Origin: JALTBU01 sp964410645
Lineage (GTDB): Bacteria; Campylobacterota; Campylobacteria; Campylobacterales; Nautiliaceae
Assembly: GCA_964410645.1 (NCBI GenBank)
Contig: CAYPHV010000060.1
Location: 1-5,032, forward strand
DNA length: 5,032 bases
Direction of reading: 5' to 3'
The notes below the pieces were generated by a model. That model had not been told where the DNA came from, searched no databases, and saw nothing but the letters and a program-made list of their open reading frames with translations. Position 1 is the first letter of the stretch; the number at the start of each line of letters is the position of its first letter. The position numbers and the translations under genes are program-made. Positions 1 to 5,032 of this stretch are shown piece after piece.

Positions 1-225
1 TGTAGAATAAACACTCTCAAATACCAGATTAAATGTTTTTTTAAATTTATCAGTATCCCGTTTTAAATGACTTTTTTCTAATGTAATAACTTTTCTTTGT
101 GCCGTATTTATTTCATTTTTCAAAAAAGACCTCATATATCCGTATAAAAACAAAAAAAAGATAAAAGAAAAAATAACAAACAATATAAAAGGAATTAAAG
201 AAAGTTTCTTAATTTCTTTTCTCAA
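1..225 (-). CDS. Membrane-anchored protein, likely sensor or chemoreceptor N-terminus (partial)
   Basis: Seventy-five codons are open from a TTG start at 225-223 to the left edge, where the gene is cut off. The sequence begins with a short basic stretch (RKEIKK). A strongly hydrophobic helix follows at about residues 9-30, ending FFLFLYGY, and then a charged, probably helical segment at residues 35-75. This is the layout of a signal anchor leading into an extracytoplasmic sensing domain, as in Cache-type histidine kinases, diguanylate cyclases or chemoreceptors. The output domain is outside the window, so the class is inference. The TTG is chosen because an in-frame TGA lies just upstream, an AAAAGGTG ribosome binding site sits 7 bases before it, and the next ATG (codon 31) would remove the membrane helix. 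The start overlaps the metY stop as TTGA, so translation is probably coupled to metY. Confidence 0.75.
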   Translation of the reverse strand, partial: MRKEIKKLSLIPFILFVIFSFIFFLFLYGYMRSFLKNEINTAQRKVITLEKSHLKRDTDKFKKTFNLVFESVYST

Positions 226-1475
226 TCTATTGCACCTTTTAAATCACTTATCAAATCTTCAATATCTTCCAAACCGACACTAAGCCTTATAAGTCCTTCC
301 GGAACCCCCGCATTAATTAATTCTTCTTTGCTTAACTGCTGATGCGTTGTACTTGCCGGGTGGGTTACAAGCGATTTCGAATCGGCAATATTGGTCACTA
401 ATGAAAAAATTTTCAGTTTACTTACAAATTTTTTGGCTTCTTCATAGCTCTCAAGCTCAAAGCTTAATACACCGCCGGCTAATTTTAAATATTTTCGCGC
501 CAACGGATAATTGTCATCTTCCTGCAAAAGAGGATAATTGACTTTCTTTATTTTTGGATTATTTTTTAAAAATTTTGCTATTTTTAAAGCCTTATCGCTT
601 TGGTCTTTTATTCTTAAATTCAATGTTTCAAGCCCCAATATCAAAAGCCAGGAATTAAAAGGGGAAATAACCGCCCCAAAATCTCTAAGAAGTGCAAGTC
701 TTGCCCTTGCTATAAAAGGATTTTCAAATTTTTTCGTATAAATTAACCCATGATAACTTTCATCGGGAGTATTAAACTGAGAATATCTGTTTGAGCATAA
801 TTTGTGCTTTGCGCTTTCTCCTTCAATTATACATCCGGCTATCGCACTTCCGTTTCCAACAATATATTTACTAGCACTGTGTACTACTATATCAACACCC
901 AGTTCAATCGGTTTCACTCCGTAAGGAGTTGGAAATGTATTGTCACATATGGTAATAATTCCGTGTTTATTTGCTATATCAACAATATTTTCAAAGTCGG
1001 GAACCGTAAGCGCAGGATTCGCCACACTTTCAAAAAGTATAAGTTTTGTGTTTTCATCTATTAACTTTTCGAGCATACCCGGTTTGACAGGATTAAAATA
1101 TTTAGCCTTTATACCAAAACGTTTAAGAGTCTGGGTGGAAAGCGTAATACTCCCGCCGTATAATTTATCGGATATAATTATATTATCGCCTTTTTTTACC
1201 AGATTCGAAAGCGAATAAAATATTGCGGCCATTCCGCTGGCGGTCGCAAGCGCGTCTACTCCCTTTTCCAACGCGGCAATTCTTTTTTCAAAAACTCTTG
1301 TAGTGGGATTGTCTATTCTCGTATAAATATTCCCCTCTTCTTCTAAATTAAAAAGTCTCGCAGCCTGATCAGTGTTTTCATATTCAAAAGCAGTGCTCAT
1401 ATAAATAGGAACCTGCATTGCTCTTTCTTTATCTTTTTCATATCCCAAATGTAAAGCGATAGTTGCATCTTTCAT
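222..1475 (-). CDS. metY: O-acetylhomoserine sulfhydrylase (aminocarboxypropyltransferase)
   Basis: This PLP enzyme of the Cys/Met metabolism family (fold type I) makes homocysteine from O-acetyl-L-homoserine and sulfide, the direct sulfhydrylation route to methionine, in the cytoplasm. The 417 residues match the usual length of about 420-430. Visible motifs are YTRIDNPT at 51-58 (the Tyr and Arg contact PLP phosphate of the neighbouring subunit), SGMAA at 80-84, the LYGG tyrosine at 106 (stacks on PLP), CDNTF at 177-181 with the PLP-nitrogen aspartate D178, and HSASKYIVGNG with the Schiff-base lysine K203. THPASTTHQQL at 371-381 and R398 in LIRLSVG bind the substrate carboxylate. The THPASTTHQQL block and the family length favour MetY over MetB/MetC or MetZ. 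An AAGG ribosome binding site lies 6 bases before the ATG. The gene is intact, transcribed away from cmoA, and its stop overlaps the start of the membrane protein gene. The exact acyl-homoserine donor is known from the family, not visible here. Confidence 0.95.
   Translation of the reverse strand: MKDATIALHLGYEKDKERAMQVPIYMSTAFEYENTDQAARLFNLEEEGNIYTRIDNPTTRVFEKRIAALEKGVDALATASGMAAIFYSLSNLVKKGDNIIISDKLYGGSITLSTQTLKRFGIKAKYFNPVKPGMLEKLIDENTKLILFESVANPALTVPDFENIVDIANKHGIITICDNTFPTPYGVKPIELGVDIVVHSASKYIVGNGSAIAGCIIEGESAKHKLCSNRYSQFNTPDESYHGLIYTKKFENPFIARARLALLRDFGAVISPFNSWLLILGLETLNLRIKDQSDKALKIAKFLKNNPKIKKVNYPLLQEDDNYPLARKYLKLAGGVLSFELESYEEAKKFVSKLKIFSLVTNIADSKSLVTHPASTTHQQLSKEELINAGVPEGLIRLSVGLEDIEDLISDLKGAID
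233..240 (-). promoter_or_regulatory. Ribosome binding site inside metY for the TTG-started downstream gene
   Basis: On the minus strand AAAAGGTG lies within the last codons of metY, 7 bases before the TTG at 225. It decides the start of the membrane protein gene and supports translational coupling through the TTGA stop/start overlap. Confidence 0.6.
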
Positions 1476-1492
1476 AAAAAACCTTTTTTTAG

Positions 1493-1498
1493 TAAAAT
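1493..1498 (+). promoter_or_regulatory. Possible -10 box of cmoA
   Basis: TAAAAT lies 31 bases before the cmoA start, after a T-rich run at 1484-1490. It would give a transcript starting near 1505 and a leader of about 24 bases. No -35 is recognisable. It sits inside the predicted metY leader, so the two divergent promoters would overlap. In such AT-rich DNA this match could be chance. Confidence 0.35.
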
Positions 1499-1506
1499 TA
1501 TTAAAA

Positions 1507-1515
1507 ATTATATCA
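1507..1515 (-). promoter_or_regulatory. Extended -10 promoter element of metY
   Basis: Read on the minus strand, TGATATAAT is an exact extended -10 (TG, one base, TATAAT). It predicts a transcript start near 1500 and a leader of about 25 bases before the metY ATG, just enough for the ribosome binding site. The -35 position would fall on the cmoA start codon, and no good -35 is seen, as is common in Campylobacterota sigma-70 promoters. The short leader leaves no room for a SAM riboswitch. Confidence 0.6.
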
Positions 1516-1528
1516 TAAAGGAAACAAA

Positions 1529-2233
1529 TTGAAAGATAAAATTTTTAATAATCCAATTAAAAAACAATTTGAATTTGACGAAAAAGTAGCAAGTGTTTTT
1601 GACGATATGCTGGGTAGAAGCATCCCCTATTACAAAGAAAATCTTAATCTTCAAATTGATATTTTAAAAAATTTTTTAAAAGAAAATGATAAGGTAATTG
1701 ACCTTGGAAGTTCCACGGGTACTTTTTTAATAGAGCTTGGCAAAAAAATACCCACATTAAATTTAACAGGAATTGACAGCTCGCCCGCAATGATCAAAAG
1801 AGCAAACAATAAAGCACAGGCTTACGGAAGCAGTGCAAAATTTATCAAAGACAACTTTTTAAATTATAATTTAAACGAAACCAAGGCGATAATTTCCAAT
1901 TATACAATCCAGTTTGTAAGACCTCTTAAAAGAGAAAAACTAATCAAAAAAATATATAATTCTTTAAACAAAGGCGGTATTTTTTTAATGAGTGAAAAAT
2001 TAATCGCTGAAAATAACAAATTAAACAAAATTATGATAGATATTTATTATGATTACAAAAAAAATAAGGAATATTCCGAATTTGAAATAGCCCAAAAAAG
2101 AGAAGCGCTTGAAAACGTATTAATCCCTTACACAATGGAAGAAAATATAGAGATGTTAAAAGTTGCAGGATTTAAAGATGTTGAAGTAATTTTCAGATGG
2201 AATAATTTTGCCACTTTTATCGCTTTTAAATAG
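1529..2233 (+). CDS. cmoA: Carboxy-S-adenosyl-L-methionine synthase
   Basis: CmoA converts S-adenosylmethionine and prephenate into carboxy-SAM, which CmoB uses to make the cmo5U modification at the wobble position of several tRNAs. It is a cytosolic class I (Rossmann) methyltransferase-fold protein. The 234 residues resemble E. coli CmoA (247) along the whole length. Matching stretches are FDEKVASVFDDMLGRSIPYY near residues 16-35, the SAM-binding loop VIDLGSSTG at 56-64, GIDSSPAMI at 81-89, the NYTIQF motif at 124-129, and SEFEIAQKREALEN at 183-196. R191 there corresponds to the E. coli arginine that holds the carboxylate of carboxy-SAM and separates CmoA from ordinary methyltransferases. 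The TTG start at 1529 is supported by AAAGGAAA, with GGA ending 6 bases before it. No cmoB is in the window. The stop is followed within a few bases by an IS256 remnant, but the C-terminus NNFATFIAFK looks natural, so the gene is probably intact. Confidence 0.94.
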   Translation: MKDKIFNNPIKKQFEFDEKVASVFDDMLGRSIPYYKENLNLQIDILKNFLKENDKVIDLGSSTGTFLIELGKKIPTLNLTGIDSSPAMIKRANNKAQAYGSSAKFIKDNFLNYNLNETKAIISNYTIQFVRPLKREKLIKKIYNSLNKGGIFLMSEKLIAENNKLNKIMIDIYYDYKKNKEYSEFEIAQKREALENVLIPYTMEENIEMLKVAGFKDVEVIFRWNNFATFIAFK

Positions 2234-2237
2234 TTAT

Positions 2238-2435
2238 AATTTGATGAATTATGCATAACTAACTTCTGTTTTTGGAAATATTGCATTAATAACTTTCGAA
2301 AATCCTTTAAAAGAATCTACACTTGTAATAAGTATATATTTTATTCTTTTGTTATTTACAACTAATATTGTGTAAAGCTTTGCTTACAAATTTGGTGTTT
2401 TCTTTAATTTCATAATGAATAGCATTCATAAAAGC
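2238..2435 (-). pseudogene. Decayed IS256-family transposase fragment
   Basis: Three consecutive pieces in different minus-strand frames line up with the catalytic core of IS256-family (MULE-type DDE) transposases. From 2435 to 2355 the reading FMNAIHYEIKENTKFVSKAL resembles the conserved FLDAIHYKVRE...VVxKA block, whose D of the DAI motif is replaced by N here. From 2353 to 2255 the reading KYILITSVDSFKGF, then SKVINAIFPKTEVSY, resembles ILIACVDGLKGFP-AINAVFP-T-VQ, including the second catalytic aspartate. From 2255 to 2238, after a frameshift, CIIHQI matches the C-I-V/I-H-Q/M block. Roughly 35 residues that normally lie between the first two blocks are missing. Stops at 2352-2354 and 2249-2251, the frameshift and the deletion make it dead. 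Both the N-terminal and C-terminal thirds are absent, and no terminal inverted repeats are visible. The homology call is from memory of family motifs, not from an alignment. Confidence 0.8.
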
Positions 2436-2530
2436 AAAAAAATAAATACTCTAAAAGTGATAGTGTACATAAACAAACACTTTACAGCTATATCAAAAAG
2501 TATAAAATGACAAAAGAGGATTTAAGGTAA
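2432..2530 (+). pseudogene. Possible remnant of the C-terminal end of a small helix-turn-helix-like protein
   Basis: Thirty-two plus-strand codons with no start codon run to a TAA at 2528-2530. They include the segment SVHKQTLYSYIKKYKMTKEDL, which looks like the recognition helix and following region of a helix-turn-helix, as in transposase first ORFs or recombinases. A near-ideal ribosome binding site follows the stop but has no gene after it. The stretch is short, overlaps the edge of the IS256 remnant on the other strand, and could be a chance open frame. I do not recognise a specific family. Confidence 0.25.
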
Positions 2531-2534
2531 TTTT

Positions 2535-2541
2535 AAGGAGG
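2535..2541 (+). other. Orphan Shine-Dalgarno-like sequence
   Basis: AAGGAGG is a perfect anti-16S match, 5 bases after the TAA of the preceding open stretch, but no start codon with proper spacing leads into an open frame. The frame after the nearest candidates stops within about 10 codons. It may be the scar of a lost gene junction. Confidence 0.3.
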
Positions 2542-2592
2542 GTTGCCCAAAAAAACCTGATTATTGATTTACACCCGTTAATTTGATGAGCT
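2542..2592. other. Unassigned intergenic tail
   Basis: I see no gene, RNA or convincing terminator here. A weak GGTT/AACC pairing around 2542-2558 is too short for a terminator stem, and no clear terminator follows the right-hand operon, whose last gene ends at 2593. The start of this stretch, GGGTTGCCCAAAAAAACC, could be an insertion-sequence end, but no partner repeat was found in the window. Confidence 0.3.
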
Positions 2593-3456
2593 CTATTTTT
2601 TACCCATAGCTATAAAATCATCCCAACCTTTCCAAAACAGAGCTGTATTGTTCTCTTTATAATATTTTGGAATTTCAACATTTGGTATTACAGGGATAAA
2701 ACTAGCATTTTTACTAAATATTTCTTGAGCTTTTTGTGATACTAAAAAGTCAGCTGCTTTTTTAGTTTCTTCACTATACCCTTTTTTCATTATCATCACT
2801 TGTGTAAGATGAAGTGCTCCTTCTTTTGGCCAAGATATTGCTATGCTATTATTTCTTGAGAACATAGCAAAAGATAAAAGCGTAATTCCAATATCATATT
2901 GCTTGTTAGAAACTGCTTTATTTACATCTATTGGAGCTCCTAAATATTTAACATTATTTTCAATAAAATCTTCACCTTTTTGCCCAAAAATATATTTATA
3001 AAATTGTTTAAAAAGAATAGCTGGAAATGATGTTACTTGTGATGTAATGATTTTTCCTTTAAATCTAGGCTCTAACAGATCATTCCATGTGTGTGGAGGA
3101 TTTTTCATATCTTTGTTATAAAATATAACGATTGGTATTATATAAATAGGTTTTAAAATCCATTTATCATCCAAAAGTTTTTTTGATTCTAAATTAGTAT
3201 CTATGTCATATCTATACTCATTATCAAAAAGATTTGAATCATTTATATAATCTCTCTTCCATAATATTTCGGGACACATAGAAACCAGCATATCAGGCAA
3301 TTCATTTATTTTTCTTTTTTTAATTTTTTCTAAATATATCAACTCATTAGAATGATAATTACATACTTCTGAATTTGGACAAATTTTTTTTAATTCTACA
3401 AATATATTTCTATATACATTCTTAGGCGCCGATATATATATCTTATTTTTACTCAT
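2593..3456 (-). CDS. Leaderless solute-binding-fold protein (ABC iron/metal-type family), cytosolic
   Basis: The 287 residues read as a type II periplasmic-binding-protein fold of the group that includes ferric-iron and related binding proteins. Family signs are the early strand YISAPKNVYRNIFVELKK at 7-24, the hinge phrase PPHTWNDLLEPRFKGKI at 120-136, ISWPKEGAL at 207-215, and KKAADFLVSQKAQEIFS at 232-248, which resembles the AA-x-FL-S-x-x-Q helix of such proteins. Ordinary members are about 330-350 residues with an N-terminal export signal. This one starts MSKNKIYISA with no hydrophobic segment or lipobox, and there is no open frame upstream that could supply one, since the ATPase stop is 1 base before the ATG. 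It should therefore be cytosolic. AGGA lies 7 bases before the ATG. It is the last gene of the three-gene operon. The ligand is unknown; a metal, metal chelate or small anion bound inside the cell is inference from its GTPase neighbour. Confidence 0.8.
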   Translation of the reverse strand: MSKNKIYISAPKNVYRNIFVELKKICPNSEVCNYHSNELIYLEKIKKRKINELPDMLVSMCPEILWKRDYINDSNLFDNEYRYDIDTNLESKKLLDDKWILKPIYIIPIVIFYNKDMKNPPHTWNDLLEPRFKGKIITSQVTSFPAILFKQFYKYIFGQKGEDFIENNVKYLGAPIDVNKAVSNKQYDIGITLLSFAMFSRNNSIAISWPKEGALHLTQVMIMKKGYSEETKKAADFLVSQKAQEIFSKNASFIPVIPNVEIPKYYKENNTALFWKGWDDFIAMGKK

Positions 3457-3457
3457 T

Positions 3458-4237
3458 TTATATTCCTATTTCATTTTCTAATATTTCAAGTGTTTTTTCA
3501 TCTAATTTGCCACCGTGTCTTAAATATTCTCTAAAAGTTTCAAGAATTCTATCTATCTTTTTAAAATATTTTAGATGTTCTCTTTCAATTTTATCTGATA
3601 CTATAAGTTTAGACATTGAACCATTTTTCATAATAACTCTTTGCTTTGCTGTTACAATTAAGCTTGGATCATGTGAAGCTATAAAAACCATTTTACCCTC
3701 AGCAGCTAATATCTCAATCCCTTTCGTTTTATTAATCCCTGCATTTTCAATTTCATCAACCAAAACAATAGGAGCATTACTAACAAGTGCCGTATCTGCT
3801 ATCATCAAGGCTCTTGATTGTCCACCGCTTAAAGATGTCAGATTTGATGAAGCTGCTAGAGGTTCACCTGCTAAACTATTTGCCATCTCTAGCATTTTTT
3901 CTACAATATTTTCATCTTCAATTTTTCTACTTTTTGCATGTAATTTTATAAAACTGCCTACATCCAAATCCATTATAAAGTGCATATTCTGGGATAGAGA
4001 AGCTGTTATTTGCATATCCAAAGGATCTATGCTTTCTCCATTTACAAGTACTTTTCTTTTTGATGGTGAATCTCCATTTGCCAACTGTTCAATATCAGAT
4101 AATAACAAACTTTTTCCAGATCCAGTAGGTCCTGCTAAAATAATAATATCACCCTTTTTGATTACCAACTCTTTTACAGGTTCTCTATTTCCATTTTTAT
4201 CTACACCGGATATGATTTTTATTTCTTCTATTGTCAT
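3458..4237 (-). CDS. Soluble ABC-type ATPase without a permease
   Basis: The 259 residues form one ABC nucleotide-binding domain with all canonical motifs: Walker A GPTGSGKS at 36-43, Q-loop SQNMHF with Q83, signature LSGGQ at 136-140, Walker B IVLVDE at 157-162 with catalytic E162, and the switch histidine in ASHD at 187-190. There is no membrane segment. After residue 215 comes a charged, probably helical tail (REHLKYFKKIDRILETFREY) that is longer than in a minimal transporter ATPase and may bind a partner. No permease gene is in the window; one could lie beyond the right edge. The start overlaps the stop of the GTPase gene by 4 bases (ATGA), and the stop is 1 base before the binding-protein gene, so the three are almost certainly co-expressed. 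It could be the ATPase of a transporter or of a cytosolic machine such as a chelatase-like or UvrA/Rad50-like system. The sequence alone does not decide. Confidence 0.85.
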   Translation of the reverse strand: MTIEEIKIISGVDKNGNREPVKELVIKKGDIIILAGPTGSGKSLLLSDIEQLANGDSPSKRKVLVNGESIDPLDMQITASLSQNMHFIMDLDVGSFIKLHAKSRKIEDENIVEKMLEMANSLAGEPLAASSNLTSLSGGQSRALMIADTALVSNAPIVLVDEIENAGINKTKGIEILAAEGKMVFIASHDPSLIVTAKQRVIMKNGSMSKLIVSDKIEREHLKYFKKIDRILETFREYLRHGGKLDEKTLEILENEIGI

Positions 4238-4932
4238 ATTACTTCCTCTATATCCATTTTTATAACATTACCCATTTGATAATCAGCACCAAGTCTTGTT
4301 TCACCTCCACAATATGAACATACTGCTGAGGGCATATCGTGTCGAAGTTCCATACCATTAAGTGTTTGAGTTGATTTTGCATTTAAGACTAATCTTTTGA
4401 GATTTAATGCACCCATCCCTGTTAGCCCATTTAACTCAATTGCTTTTGCATTTGGATTAACTTCCAAAACATTGCTTCTAAAAACTTCCCTTTCTGCTTG
4501 AGAAACCATATCCCCTTTTGTAATTACAACAACATCTGCTGTTGTAAGCATAGGACCTATTTTTTTAGGTGTATCAATACCACTAACACAATCAACAACT
4601 GCAATTGCCATACAATCTTTTATAGCAGGTGCACATCTATGACATAAACCGGCTGTTTCTACAATAGTTATATCTGCATTATGCAAAACACCAAATTTAA
4701 ATATTTCTTCTGCATTTACTGCATAATAATGATCAGGACAAACATAATCACTAATCCCAACAACTACAGGAATATCTAATTTTTCTCTAAAAAGTTTTCC
4801 ATCTGTTGTTTGATGACAATCAATTTTACCTATTGCAACTTTTATATTATCTTTTTTTAAAAGTTTAATTAATTGAATCAATGCTAATGTTTTTCCCGAA
4901 GACGGCGGTCCCGCTACTGTTATAAATTTCAT
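4234..4932 (-). CDS. UreG/HypB-like GTPase (CobW/HypB/UreG nucleotide-binding family), putative metallochaperone
   Basis: The 232 residues show SIMIBI-class GTPase motifs: Walker A GPPSSGKT at 8-15, KIDC at 36-39, the G3-like ETAG at 92-95, TKGD at 138-141 (NKxD-like guanine specificity), and NGLTGMG at 168-174. The span DTPKKIGPMLTTADVVVITKGD resembles UreG and HypB, which insert nickel into urease and hydrogenase. It has eight cysteines: C39, C65 in DYVCPDHYY, C97 and C100 in the CxxC directly after G3 (GLCHRCAPA), C107, C115, and a C-terminal CSYCGG pair at C205 and C208. These are candidate metal or iron-sulfur ligands, clearly more than UreG carries. It is not UreG or HypB proper, and no urease or hydrogenase genes are in view. 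A strong AAGGAG lies 9 bases before the ATG. It is the first gene of the operon, overlapping the ATPase gene by 4 bases. The metal and the client are unknown. Confidence 0.82.
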   Translation of the reverse strand: MKFITVAGPPSSGKTLALIQLIKLLKKDNIKVAIGKIDCHQTTDGKLFREKLDIPVVVGISDYVCPDHYYAVNAEEIFKFGVLHNADITIVETAGLCHRCAPAIKDCMAIAVVDCVSGIDTPKKIGPMLTTADVVVITKGDMVSQAEREVFRSNVLEVNPNAKAIELNGLTGMGALNLKRLVLNAKSTQTLNGMELRHDMPSAVCSYCGGETRLGADYQMGNVIKMDIEEVI

Positions 4933-4973
4933 TTTTTATTTCTCCTTTTTTATTGTTTTTGTATTTAAAAAAT
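4933..4973 (-). other. Short AT-only leader of the three-gene operon
   Basis: Forty-one bases separate a probable upstream stop from the GTPase ATG. They contain the AAGGAG ribosome binding site. No convincing -10 or terminator is seen, so the operon may continue upstream, beyond the window. Confidence 0.4.
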
Positions 4974-5032
4974 TTATTTTTTTTTCTTTGTAACTAAATC
5001 CAAATTATTTAATCCGTATTTTTGCAAAATAT
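4974..5032 (-). CDS. C-terminal end of an upstream gene (partial, unidentified)
   Basis: On the minus strand eighteen codons enter from the right edge and end in a lysine run and TAA (reading KYGLNNLDLVTKKKK at the end). A basic tail, AT-rich codons and the 41-base gap to the next gene fit the end of a real, co-directional gene. The stretch is too short to name, and a chance open frame is possible in DNA this AT-rich. If real, it is likely the preceding member of the operon, and identifying it would help to place the whole cassette. Confidence 0.4.
   Translation of the reverse strand, partial: ILQKYGLNNLDLVTKKKK

Noticed and set aside
347..1218. Four plus-strand open frames of 64-92 codons opposite metY
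   Set aside because: They lie fully inside the well-supported metY gene in antisense and have no family resemblance.
1476..1528. SAM or other riboswitch ahead of metY
   Set aside because: The predicted leader is only about 25 bases and the whole gap is 53 bases, too short for a known SAM riboswitch.
2542..2592. Intrinsic terminator for the right-hand operon
   Set aside because: The only pairing found is a 4-base GGTT/AACC stem with a T run in the loop rather than after the stem.
2234..2592. CRISPR array, tRNA or small RNA in the longest gene-free stretch
   Set aside because: No repeated units, no tRNA-like cloverleaf arms or CCA end, and no GC-rich structured segment were seen; the stretch is mostly explained by the transposase remnant.
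3507..4265. A 252-codon plus-strand open frame opposite the ATPase gene
   Set aside because: It is the antisense of a gene with every ABC motif intact. Its predicted product is a low-complexity mix rich in Ser, Ile, Phe and Leu with no recognisable domain, and no ribosome binding site was noted.
4234..4932. Naming the GTPase ureG or hypB
   Set aside because: The motif pattern is only similar: the cysteine set and C-terminal CxxC differ, and no urease or hydrogenase genes are present.

Overview
The window is AT-rich and carries seven protein-coding regions (two cut by the window edges), plus a decayed transposase. The CmoA and MetY sequences, the TTG starts and the general style suggest a member of the Campylobacterota (epsilonproteobacteria), possibly Nautilia/Caminibacter-like. 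That placement is an inference from protein resemblance and composition, not from a marker gene.

Left part (1-2233) is ordinary chromosomal housekeeping. On the minus strand lie metY (O-acetylhomoserine sulfhydrylase) and, overlapping its stop codon, the TTG start of a membrane-anchored protein whose N-terminus resembles a sensor or chemoreceptor. On the plus strand, diverging from metY across 53 bases, is cmoA, the carboxy-SAM synthase of tRNA wobble-uridine modification. The two divergent genes share a compact promoter region in which the metY -10 box lies next to the cmoA ribosome binding site.

Middle part (2234-2592) has no intact gene. It holds a frameshifted, internally deleted piece of an IS256-family transposase on the minus strand, starting only a few bases after the cmoA stop. 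Beside it are a short plus-strand open stretch that ends in an orphan Shine-Dalgarno sequence and a tail with nothing recognisable.

Right part (2593-4932) is the interesting section: a tightly packed minus-strand operon of three genes with a different base composition (strong CpG depletion compared with metY). In transcription order it encodes a UreG/HypB-like GTPase rich in cysteines, a soluble ABC-type ATPase with every catalytic motif but no permease in view, and a periplasmic-binding-fold protein with no signal peptide. The genes overlap by 4 bases and then are 1 base apart, so they are probably co-translated. The end of a possible fourth gene lies upstream at the right edge. I cannot assign this cassette to a described system. 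A plausible reading is cytosolic handling or delivery of a metal or metal cofactor, with an ABC-type ATPase and a binding protein working with a metallochaperone-type GTPase. The IS remnant and the composition break suggest that it was acquired.
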